A DNA stretch of 64,000 bases from Hoylesella timonensis 4401737 = DSM 22865 = JCM 15640 (GTDB lineage: Bacteria; Bacteroidota; Bacteroidia; Bacteroidales; Bacteroidaceae): contig NZ_HG417093.1 of NCBI RefSeq assembly GCF_000455445.1, positions 54,643 through 118,642 of the forward strand. Reading direction: 5' to 3'. A program made the position numbers and the translations under genes. This document shows, piece after piece, positions 8,986 through 17,500 of this stretch; positions within the stretch are counted from its first letter, which is position 1, and each line of letters begins with the position of its first letter. Under the pieces are notes generated by a model. The model worked only from the letters and a program-made list of their open reading frames with translations, searched no databases and had not been told where the DNA came from.

Positions 8986-9046
8986 GCTATTTGCGCCATC
9001 TACGTCATTTGCGAGCGCATTTTTTAGAAAAATAATGCATGCGAAC
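8978..9046 (-). repeat. 69-bp imperfect repeat, left copy flanking korAB
   Basis: Aligned without gaps to the reverse complement of 12281-12349, with identical blocks AAGGCAC, CGTCATTTGCGAGCGCAT and GCATGCGA. The pair encloses korAB in inverted orientation. No reading frame is supportable here. Confidence 0.65.
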
Positions 9047-9164
9047 CTATTTTTGAAGAGAAGCAATTTATGCGAGAAATTGTACATGTAAATTCCGCAA
9101 ATAGCGCAGATTTTCATGGTTGTGCGCACGAATTATAATCATTAACTGGAGAGAGTAGCAACGA

Positions 9165-9223
9165 AAAACAGACTGTTTTGTGAGGCAAAATAGTTTATTT
9201 TGTCTTCCAAAACAGTCTGTTTT
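9165..9223. terminator. Long hairpin downstream of korB
   Basis: AAAACAGACTGTTTTG pairs perfectly with CAAAACAGTCTGTTTT over 16 bp, and the inner part continues as a near-perfect stem around a short loop. It sits about 40 bases beyond the korB stop (minus strand) and carries T-rich flanks on both strands, so it can terminate korAB and possibly read-through from the left. Confidence 0.75.
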
Positions 9224-9262
9224 CTTCATTTATCTCTTTGCGATAGCGCAAAAAGGCGGATG

Positions 9263-10270
9263 TTATTTCACTTCCCAGATATCATTTGTTTCCAACAGTT
9301 CGGTAAAGTTGTGATAAGCTTTCTTTTCCTTTACCTCTTCTATCTGTTTGTTCACCATATCATCATAGGTAGGTGCTTCCACGTCACGAATCACGCCCAA
9401 GGCAACAGGGAAGCCATGTTCGTTGTCCATCATGGCTAACTTTGCGTGCAGCGTGCTATCCTCTTCGTGCGCATTATGTACCAAAATGTCCTTTTCGGTA
9501 ATGCCATTTTCGCCTAATTTTACCACCTTCAGTCCGAATCCCTCTTGCATGAGTCCGTATTCATTGTTCTCACCGAAGAGCAAAGGTTTGCCATGTTCTA
9601 CGTAGATAGCATTCTGTTTCCTGCCGTCGCGAGTGTAAATCGGGTCGTAAGCACCGTTGTTAAAGATGACACAGTTTTGCAGTATCTCGCACAGTGCAGC
9701 CCCCTTGTGGTGATAGGCAGCTTGTAAAACGGCTATCACACTTGGACCATCGTTGGCTACAGCACGAGCAAAGAAGCGTCCACGTGCGCCAAAACAAAGC
9801 TCGGCAGGCTGGAACGGATCTTCTACCGTACCGTAAGGAGACGATTTAGAGACAAAGCCACGAGGCGATGTAGGCGAATATTGTCCTTTTGTGAGACCAT
9901 AGATGCGGTTGTTTAACAACACCATGTTGATATTGATGTTACGGCGCAAGGCATGGATAAAGTGGTTGCCGCCAATGGCAAGACCGTCACCGTCACCACT
10001 AATCTGCCAGATGGTTAAGTCTGGATTTACTACCTTTGCTCCCGATGCTATCGATGCCGCCCTACCATGAATGGTTTGCATGGCATACGTATTCATATAA
10101 TAAGGTAGACGACTGGAGCAGCCAATACCCGATATTACGGCGATTTCATGAGGTGGAACACCAATTTCCGCCATTGCCTTGTGTAAGTTGGCTAAAAAGA
10201 AATGGTCGCCACAACCAGGACACCAGCGAGGTTGTCCTATTTTATATTGATTTGCTGTAAACGCTGTCAT
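9263..10270 (-). CDS. korB: 2-oxoacid:ferredoxin oxidoreductase, beta subunit
   Basis: The 335-residue product is the thiamine-diphosphate-binding beta subunit of a 2-oxoglutarate (or related 2-oxoacid):ferredoxin oxidoreductase. This enzyme converts a 2-oxoacid and CoA to acyl-CoA with reduction of ferredoxin in the cytoplasm. Visible features are the N-terminal RWCPGCGDH cysteine motif, GIGCSSR and the ThDP/Mg motif with GDGDGLAIGGNH followed by the LLNNRIYGLTKGQ segment. It overlaps korA by four bases (10267-10270), which indicates translational coupling. 2-oxoglutarate is the likeliest substrate because the gamma-alpha fusion plus short beta architecture is typical of KorAB; a branched-chain 2-oxoacid enzyme is the alternative. 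Confidence 0.9.
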   Translation of the reverse strand: MTAFTANQYKIGQPRWCPGCGDHFFLANLHKAMAEIGVPPHEIAVISGIGCSSRLPYYMNTYAMQTIHGRAASIASGAKVVNPDLTIWQISGDGDGLAIGGNHFIHALRRNININMVLLNNRIYGLTKGQYSPTSPRGFVSKSSPYGTVEDPFQPAELCFGARGRFFARAVANDGPSVIAVLQAAYHHKGAALCEILQNCVIFNNGAYDPIYTRDGRKQNAIYVEHGKPLLFGENNEYGLMQEGFGLKVVKLGENGITEKDILVHNAHEEDSTLHAKLAMMDNEHGFPVALGVIRDVEAPTYDDMVNKQIEEVKEKKAYHNFTELLETNDIWEVK

Positions 10271-12120
10271 GCTTTTCCCTCCAAAATTTGTTCAAATGCG
10301 TTGATGAGTTCAGCCACTACGAAGGGCTGACCCTTTACTTGGTTAAATTGATAAGGCACAAAACCGTCTATCTTGGTACGTAGATAGCTGGCAAACTGTC
10401 CCATGTTCTGTTCTGCCACTACTACCTTTGGGTAGCGTTTCAGTACTTCTTCGGTGTTGGCAGGCAGAGGATTGATAAATTCAAAATGTGCCAAAGCCAC
10501 CTTCTTGCCACTTTTCACCAGTTCTTCAACGGCAGTGTATAGATGTCCAAAGGTACCACCAAAGCCCACAACCAATAAATCGGCATCGTCTGCCTCGCCC
10601 AATACTTTCAGGTCGGGCACTGGGATGCGAGCCACTTTTTCGGCTCTGTTGTTCACCATCTGCTGGTGGTTAGAGGGATTATTGGAGATTTGTCCTGTTT
10701 CCGAGTCCTTTTCCAATCCACCTATAATGTGTTCGTAACCCTCCATTCCAGGAGTAGCCCAGTAGCGAACCAAAGTTTCTGGGTCGCGTTGATAAGGGGT
10801 ATAGTTTCCTTTTTGCTCGGGGGTGACACGGTGAGGAGTGATTGCAGGCAGCTTATCCATTTGTGGGATAGGCCATGCCGATGAGCCATTGGCAATATAA
10901 GCATCGCTCAAAACCACCACGGGTGTGACGTGTTCCAATGCTATCTTACAAGCCATATAGGCTGCATCGAAGCAGTTGGTGGGACTCGTTGGGGTGATAA
11001 CCGGCATTGGTGATTCACCGTTGCGACCATAAAGCACTTGCAGCAGGTCGGTTTGTTCGGTCTTTGTAGGGAGTCCTGTAGAGGGACCACCACGCTGAAC
11101 ATCAATAATTACCAATGGAAGTTCGTCCATCACAGCCAAGTTCATGCCTTCTGATTTCAGACAGATACCGGGACCAGAGGTAGACGTAACGCCCAATGCT
11201 CCTGCAAACGAGGCTCCGATGGATGTTGCACAACCCGAGATTTCGTCCTCGCACTGCATCGTGATGACGCCCATCGACTTGTGTTTAGCCAATTCGTGCA
11301 ATATGTCGGATGCAGGTGTAATAGGATAAGAACCCAAAAAGAGTTTCACACCTGCCTTCTCTGTGGCAGCCATAAGACCGTAAGCGGTAGCTTTATTTCC
11401 CGTAATGTCCATATAGCGGCCTGGCACTTTGTTACGAGTCTCAATACGATAGGTGTTGGGCACACTCGCATGGGTATTGGCTCCGTAGTCATATCCTGCT
11501 CTTACCACTTTGATGTTGGCTTCTAAGACAGCCGGTTTCTTGTGGAATTTCTGCTGTAAAAAGTTGTTCACGAGTTGCAAGTCGCGGTCGAACAACCAGC
11601 ATACCATACCCAATGCAAACATGTTTCGGCACTTGAGAATCGACTTGTTGTCCATGCCCGAATCCTTTAAGCATGCTTTTACCAGCGTTGTCAAAGGGCA
11701 TGCTATCACGCTGTCTGCATCAATACCCAATTCTTTTAAGTAGTCGGGTGTTGCAAACTTTGCCTTTTGTAAGTCAAAAGGCTTAAAGTTGTCCGTATCA
11801 ATAATATACGTTGCTGTTGGTTTGGCAAATTGTCGTTGTGTTTTCAGGGCAGCGGCATTCATGGCAACTAATACATCACACTTGTCTCCAGGGGTGTGAA
11901 CGTTCTCTCCTACATTGACTTGGTAACCACTCACACCAGTTAACGAACCTTGCGGAGCTCTAATGTCTGCAGGATAATCGGGGAATGTGGAGATTTGATT
12001 GCCCACTGTTGCCGATACTGTAGAGAAGATGTTACCTGCCAGTTGCATTCCGTCACCGGAGTCACCGGAAAAGCGGACTACTACATTTTCGAGTTCTTTC
12101 ACTCGTAAACCTTCTTCCAT
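10267..12120 (-). CDS. korA: 2-oxoacid:ferredoxin oxidoreductase, fused gamma-alpha subunit
   Basis: The 617-residue product joins the gamma domain (N-terminal about 190 residues, VRFSGDSGDGMQ motif) to the alpha domain, which has GSYPITPASDILHEL, TSTSGPGICL and VDVQRGGPSTGLPTKTEQ signatures. It forms the catalytic heterodimer with KorB and supplies low-potential electrons to ferredoxin. The start is taken at ATG 12120 (MEEGLRVKEL); an upstream in-frame start at 12180 would add 20 residues not usual for the family. The gene begins the korAB operon. Both genes lie between the arms of an imperfect inverted repeat at 8978-9046 and 12281-12349. Confidence 0.9.
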   Translation of the reverse strand: MEEGLRVKELENVVVRFSGDSGDGMQLAGNIFSTVSATVGNQISTFPDYPADIRAPQGSLTGVSGYQVNVGENVHTPGDKCDVLVAMNAAALKTQRQFAKPTATYIIDTDNFKPFDLQKAKFATPDYLKELGIDADSVIACPLTTLVKACLKDSGMDNKSILKCRNMFALGMVCWLFDRDLQLVNNFLQQKFHKKPAVLEANIKVVRAGYDYGANTHASVPNTYRIETRNKVPGRYMDITGNKATAYGLMAATEKAGVKLFLGSYPITPASDILHELAKHKSMGVITMQCEDEISGCATSIGASFAGALGVTSTSGPGICLKSEGMNLAVMDELPLVIIDVQRGGPSTGLPTKTEQTDLLQVLYGRNGESPMPVITPTSPTNCFDAAYMACKIALEHVTPVVVLSDAYIANGSSAWPIPQMDKLPAITPHRVTPEQKGNYTPYQRDPETLVRYWATPGMEGYEHIIGGLEKDSETGQISNNPSNHQQMVNNRAEKVARIPVPDLKVLGEADDADLLVVGFGGTFGHLYTAVEELVKSGKKVALAHFEFINPLPANTEEVLKRYPKVVVAEQNMGQFASYLRTKIDGFVPYQFNQVKGQPFVVAELINAFEQILEGKA

Positions 12121-12280
12121 AATGTTTTTTTCGTTTAGATTTAGTTCTTGCAAAGGTGGCAAATTATATTGATACTGCAAAATGATTAGCGGTTTTTTTG
12201 TATTTATTTGTTGTCTTTGCTGTTAGTTTGTTCAAAGTTCAATGTATTTTTGTGTTTTTTGTCTTTGCTGCTTTACATTT

Positions 12281-12349
12281 TCTCGCATGCGTTTTTTCTT
12301 TGTAAGATGCGCTCGCAAATGACGCAGATTTCGAAAATATTGTGCCTTT
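12281..12349 (+). repeat. 69-bp imperfect repeat, right copy flanking korAB
   Basis: Partner of 8978-9046 in inverted orientation; by hand count about 53 of 67 aligned positions agree. It is followed by a small GTGCC-TTT-GGCAC hairpin at 12342-12354, comparable to the GTGCC/GGCAC hairpin at the left copy. Confidence 0.65.
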
Positions 12350-12373
12350 GGCACGCTTGGGTGACATTCCATG

Positions 12374-12481
12374 ACAATGTACAACAGTTGATGTTTCGAG
12401 CAAAGACGGGGCGAAGACCGCAAGATAACACTTCAAGACATTGTACATCAGTAAACGGTTTCGAGCAAAGACGGGGCGAAG
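12374..12481. repeat. Direct repeat with 24-bp identical core
   Basis: The 24-bp core (GTTTCGAGCAAAGACGGGGC followed by GAAG) occurs at 12393-12416 and 12458-12481, 65 bases apart. The preceding 19-20 bases (GACA-TGTAC-CAGT) are also similar, so the region is a two-copy tandem duplication. No gene is present. Confidence 0.7.
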
Positions 12482-12787
12482 CCCCAAACGGAATATAGCC
12501 CATGGTAACACCATGGGTAAGCGGTAATTAACTAATTGGCGCGCTGTAAGCGCAAAAGGAGCCAGTGATGTGCTCTTTCTCTCCTCTTCCTTTTGCTCTT
12601 TCAGAGCGCAAAATAGAGGGTCAACTGTACCCAGAGCGTTGCTCTGGGCTATACACTTGTTGGGCTTTCAGCCCGTCTTTGCTGCATACAAACCCTTTAG
12701 GCTGGTTCTATAAATTATCACCGCATATAGTCATTAAAATTTTATGAAATACGTTTTGTTATCTTTTGGCTTCTTTTTATATAAAAC
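12482..12787. other. Intergenic DNA with GC-rich short hairpin motifs
   Basis: No supportable gene. The stretch contains short self-complementary words such as CCATGG-TAA-CACCATGG, GAGCGTTGCTC and GGGCTTTCAGCCC, a pattern that often marks decayed intergenic repeats in Bacteroidota. A remnant repeat array is the likeliest reading. Confidence 0.4.
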
Positions 12788-12837
12788 AGGCTGCGCCTCA
12801 ACAATTCAAACAAGTTTGATTGCATTCGGCTTGCTCC
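12788..12837 (-). repeat. Short dispersed element, copy B (reverse)
   Basis: The reverse complement (GAGCAAGCCGAATGCAATCA, then AACTTGTTTGAATTG and TTGAGGCGCAGCC) parallels 1081-1123. The centre forms an imperfect palindrome (CAATTCAAACAAGTTTGATTG). The neighbouring GTGTAGCTCGCTACAC at about 12872-12887 is a perfect palindrome and may belong to the same element. Confidence 0.6.
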
Positions 12838-13042
12838 GTTTTTGGTTCAAAATGTAAGATTGTTCGGTCGTGTAGCTCGCTACACTCCTTCACGCTCTTT
12901 CATTTTGACCTCAAAAATAAGCTCAAAATCTAACAAAGCTAATTTATAGAACCAGTCTTTATAGAACCAGCCTTTAGTTATTTTTGTGTCTTTCGTTGTT
13001 CACCCAATCTACAAGGTGATGGTGTGAAAAGGCGAGAAAACA
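12838..13042. other. Intergenic DNA downstream of the AraC gene
   Basis: AT-rich sequence with a near-duplicate phrase (ATAGAACCAG-CTTTA at about 12947 and 12962). No gene or clear terminator was found. Confidence 0.4.
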
Positions 13043-13885
13043 CTATTGCTCTCGCAACTGCGAGGGATTCATGCCACAGCGTGTTTTACAAAAAGAGCGC
13101 ATGCTTTGCACCGATGCAAACTTCAGTTCATCCGCCACCTCTTGTTCTGTGCGAGCGGTATTGCGCATCAGATTTCTCAAATCGTTCATGCGAGTTTTCG
13201 ATAACCATGCTTGTGGGGTCTCCTTAAACACCTTGCGAAAGTGTCGGACAAACGAGGGGTAGCTCATGTTGAGTCTTGCTGCCATTTCTTTCACAGGGAG
13301 ATAATCGCCCGCCAACTTCATCACGTCGTTGTAGAAATGCGCATTCGGATCGTAGATAGGAGCAATAAAGGGCAGCAAATCCTCCGAACGGTAATAAGCT
13401 TGCAGTACCGCAGCTAACTCCTGTTGTTTCATGGCATGCACATTACAGCACATCAATCCGTCGGTGATGTAGCCCGTCATTTGTCGCATAATGGCTTGTA
13501 TCTCGGGTATCATGGGCAACACCTTGCCTTGTTCGCCTTTGTCTTCAATTCGGTTCAGCAACAAGTCCGAATTGACAATGCGGTGACAAAAATCCAGTCC
13601 GTCGCCCTGCACGTAGAGTCGCATGCATACACTATCTTCCATGGCAGTGATGTACGACTCCTTTCCGAAAACAGCAGTCACCATTTCACCAGCTTTGACA
13701 ACTGTTTCGATGCCCTTTTTGAACCAAAGTTTTATTTTACCACTTATGACGAATATCATCAAGGGTACGGGCAAGATGTCTTCTACACGTTCACCTCGAA
13801 TGCCAGTGAACAAGGCAAAACCCATGGCCTTTGACCCTATGTAGTTGGGACATTGGCGGTGTTTATTCAGATTATAAAATTTCAT
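13043..13885 (-). CDS. AraC-family transcriptional regulator
   Basis: The 280-residue product has an N-terminal cupin-like sensory half (about 15-125) and a C-terminal double helix-turn-helix domain (about 190-280). The domain has the usual MAARLNMSYPSFVRHFRKVF first HTH and an ELKFASVQSMRSFCK second HTH. It is a cytoplasmic DNA-binding regulator; the ligand is unknown. It is transcribed away from the peptide and adhesin genes at 14382-20582, so it is a candidate regulator of them, but this is only positional. A weak -7 box (TATCTTTA on the minus strand, 13937-13944) precedes the start. Confidence 0.85.
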   Translation of the reverse strand: MKFYNLNKHRQCPNYIGSKAMGFALFTGIRGERVEDILPVPLMIFVISGKIKLWFKKGIETVVKAGEMVTAVFGKESYITAMEDSVCMRLYVQGDGLDFCHRIVNSDLLLNRIEDKGEQGKVLPMIPEIQAIMRQMTGYITDGLMCCNVHAMKQQELAAVLQAYYRSEDLLPFIAPIYDPNAHFYNDVMKLAGDYLPVKEMAARLNMSYPSFVRHFRKVFKETPQAWLSKTRMNDLRNLMRNTARTEQEVADELKFASVQSMRSFCKTRCGMNPSQLREQ

Positions 13886-13944
13886 ACGCCAAATGTTTTA
13901 AGCCTTTAGCCTGTAGCAGAACAGCTTTAATTTTTGTAAAGATA

Positions 13945-14381
13945 GAGAAATTAAGATGTATATAAGATAAATATCCATAAGTTTTAACATTGAAACCTCA
14001 TCGTTAATTTATATTAACATTTCGGGAGGGGCAAGATAGACATATTTGTCGTTTTGATATTTTTTCGTGCGTTTACGCCATTTGTAATGATTACTTTTGT
14101 ATTGTTCAAAATACGAACTTTTTGCATCTATTTAGGTGATGAGGCGCTGTTGCCATTCCACCTTATTATATATATAGCTCACAAACCATAGAAATGGGAA
14201 CAGCCTGAGCGCTATATGCAAAATAGGATGACGGTAATGCTGAATTAACAACCCGATGTACGACAGATACTTGGGTGAATGTTCGGCTACAGACCTTTGT
14301 AAAAAGAGAAGAATGTGCCAGCTATAGCTGGTAACAAGACATAGAAAACTTATTTATTTATAAAAACAAAAAAATTAAAAC
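13945..14381. other. Intergenic DNA between divergent araC-type and peptide/adhesin genes
   Basis: About 440 bases without a supportable gene. It holds a -7 box TACTTTTG at 14092-14099 on the plus strand, which would give a long (about 280-base) leader before the peptide gene. An A-rich stretch immediately precedes ATG 14382. Confidence 0.45.
14092..14099 (+). promoter_or_regulatory. Candidate -7 box TACTTTTG of the peptide-adhesin operon
   Basis: Matches TAnnTTTG; the -33 region is poor (TTTA at 14072-14075, spacing 16). If used, the mRNA has an unusually long 5' leader. Confidence 0.4.
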
Positions 14382-14546
14382 ATGGCAAAAAAAACGTATG
14401 TAAGTCCCGGAATCATGCTACTGGCTGCCGATCCAGGTACAACCGATGTACCGTTCAGCCAATTTGACCCTGACAAACCAAAAGGCAACAATGCAAAAGA
14501 AACGGAGTTTGACGATGAAGAGTTCGACACAGGCTGGGAATACTAA
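14382..14546 (+). CDS. 54-residue acidic-tailed peptide upstream of the adhesin
   Basis: ATG 14382 to TAA 14546 encodes 54 residues beginning MAKKTYVSPGIMLLAADPGT and ending in an acidic, aromatic tail (EFDDEEFDTGWEY). The start is preceded by an A-rich leader, the usual translation signal in Bacteroidota, and the frame ends 48 bases before the adhesin start. The opening Lys-rich, Tyr-x-x-Pro pattern resembles short uncharacterised peptides that I believe are common in Prevotella next to secreted proteins. There is no signal peptide or Cys. The function is unknown; a chaperone-like, regulatory or modified peptide is speculation. It is missed by gene callers with a 60-residue cut-off. Confidence 0.65.
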   Translation: MAKKTYVSPGIMLLAADPGTTDVPFSQFDPDKPKGNNAKETEFDDEEFDTGWEY

Positions 14547-14594
14547 ACCCCATGTCGGCGATCGTAAGTAAACAGACGTATAGTAAATTAGAAA

Positions 14595-17500
14595 ATGAAA
14601 AAAAATAACAACAACATGAAACATTTATTACCAGCAAGGTATATGCTGACGATGCTGCTCGCGTGCTTCATGGCACTCGGAGCACAAGCACAGACCACGG
14701 TGCCACCGTTGGAGTATTACGTGTCTGCCAAGGCAGGCAATGATAAGCGTAACGGTACTTCATGGAATGATGCCTTCCAGACGCTTCGTCAAGCGCTCGC
14801 AATGGCAGACAAGAGTACAAACCTCAATGTCAATATTTATATTGCAGAAGGACAGTATGATGTGGGAGAACCCGTGAGCTACAAATCGGGTTTCTACTTT
14901 CTCACCAAGGCGGGACAGACCCTCACCATCAAAGGAGGTTTCCCCACTCCGGGAGCGCGTACACTGCCCACGGACAAATGTAGCAACAACCCCAAGGAGT
15001 ACACCACAGAGCTGATATGCAGCAAGAATATACAGACATCCGTGTTCCTTACGCAGGCAGCAAACCAGACGCTTACATTAAGTGGACTGACTTTCAATTC
15101 CAAGCGTTTTAATGGTAATGATAATTATGGGGCTTTGATAACCTTGGATGAAGGGAGTAAAGAAAATGTGCATTTCAAGATGAGCGACTGCGTCATCAAT
15201 TACTATAAGTCAGCTGGTGCTGGGGCCATATTTGTGAGAAATGCCCACAACAACCCCAAGGTTGAACTTGAACGTATAGAGGTGCTGCAAGGAGAGCGTA
15301 TAGGTTTGTTCGGAGGAGGTTTCCTCGCTTTTGAAGAAATTGCCAAACATGTTAATACGCAGATAGATGTCAGCTACGTCACATTCCATGACATGCGTCA
15401 TATTGGTTCAACGGCGATGTGTTGTCTCATTGGTGCTATAAATTCAGGTACTAAGGCAGAGAACCCCAACTCGTACGTCAGGATAGACCACATGCAGGTG
15501 AATCGTTGTGATGCTCTTTCAGGAACGGGTCAAAAGCCTACGATGTTGTTCAACGGGTTTGAAAAAGTAGAAGTTACCAACTCGGTGTTCCACAACTCAA
15601 GAGCTGGTAACGGTGGTATCATGCAGGTTGGTGGTTTTGTGAACTTCCTTTCAGAAAACAACCAATACTACAATAACTTCGGTGGTGATATTGGTGGTGC
15701 TATCAGTATTATCACCGGCAATAGCCAAATTAATACAAACACACCACGTAAAGCTGTATTCCGCAACGATGAGTATCATGGCAATAGCACTGGCGCCTCA
15801 TTGGCGAAAGGCGATGGTGGTGCTGTTCATATTAGCTCTAAGAATGAAACAAACAGACCGCTTTCTGTATTAGTGGAGAATTGTAATTTTGCAAACAACT
15901 TTACAACAGCTCTCGAAGGTGGTGCCATGTTCATAGACGTAGACGGTAAGGTGGAGATTAAGAACTCTCGATTCTGTAATAACACTGCCAATAAGGATGC
16001 TTCCAGTGGTACGGGTTCCGGTGGTGCCATTCGTTTTGGAGGTGCCAACCCGCTCATCATCGATGGCTGTTATTTTAGCAACAATGCTACTAAAAAAGGT
16101 GGTGGTGCCTTTGAAATTGACATCGCCAACATGCCATTTGAGGTAAAGAATACTGTCTTTGTAGGCAACACTTGTAAAGATGGAGCCGAAAGTGGTGGTG
16201 TTATTTACCCGTCAGGTGGCGCAGTTTCCCTCCCAAGTGGTCATGGTTCGTTTACGAATTGTAAATTCATTGGAAACACCAGTAACTCTTACGGAGGTGG
16301 AGTCAGTATCAGAAATAACACTTTCGTGACAGACAAGCCGATTACCTTTGACAACTGTGAGTTTGATGGCAATAAATCCAACAATGGTGGAGCCATTGGG
16401 CAGATAAATAATGGTCATGAGGTCATCGTAACCAACTGTGTGTTCAAAAATAACCTTGCCTATGGACTTGAGAAATCAGGTAATGGCGGTGGTGCCATCT
16501 GCATGCTGGTCAACTGTAAGGGTACCATATTGAGAAACAATACGTTTACGGACAATTCCGCGACTGGCAATGGTGGTGTAGTTTTTTACAAGAGCGGAGG
16601 TTTAGAAACGGAGAATAACCGCTACTATAACAACAAGGCATACACAGGTGGTGCTATTTTCTTGTCCAATCCGGATAATCTTATATCGTCGGGTGATACC
16701 TTTTATGGTAACACGGCTAAACATACCAAAACGAAAGGAAATGGCAATGGTGGTGCTGTTTACATAGATATAGAACAGCTTAAGACCGTGAAATTTACAA
16801 ATAGTGTTTTTGTAAACAATGTGGCTTACCAGTATTCTACAAGTCTTTCTCGTGGAGGCGCACGTAACGGTGGTGGCGGTGCCATTTATTTCACTTGTGG
16901 TGCAGGTATAAATGCATCTACTCCTCTTATTGATGTCATGGATGGTTGTACATTCTATGGAAACAAGTGTTACAACGACAGTAAGATTTTGACTTCTACT
17001 GAAACAGGTGCAGACTTGTGTGCTAATCTCACGGAAGTTGCTTGCCACATATTTCAGGTGAAGAACACCAAGCTTCAATGTAATAAATCTATTTACGAAA
17101 CACTTACAAAGCTTTATAAAATTTCCCCAACAGGTACTTATGTAGACTTGGGTGGTAATTCATATAATGCCAGCAACCCTAATATCCCCGCAGAGGCTGC
17201 GCCCATTGGTGGACAAGGCTACACCAAGCCAACGTCTGCCGAGATGGGTGAACATGGCGAGGGAATGAAGACGGATTGTAAGGAGATTAACGAGCGTGAC
17301 GAAATTGACGTAACAATGCCGCATGCCGACATTATCACCAGCAAGAAAGCACCAAAGACTTTTGCTACTTATTGTGCCGATGACAAAGAAAACTATTGGG
17401 CTATGTTCCAAAGCAAGGGTGGCGAAGGACCATTCAAGTTTACCTATGATGTTTGGAAGCAGAAAGGTCGTAACCTCAAGAAAATAGTAACTGGAAAGGT

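Noticed and set aside
8845-9129. 94-codon minus-strand frame between the LtaS-like gene and korB
   Set aside because: It overlaps the end of a real gene and the 69-bp repeat; no family or start signal was recognised.
12208-12514. Several overlapping frames upstream of korA
   Set aside because: All lie in repeat-rich intergenic DNA with poor composition and no recognisable product.
14230-14260. A further copy of the dispersed element near ATGCTGAATTAACAA
   Set aside because: Only the first about ten bases match; none of the hairpin or downstream blocks are present.
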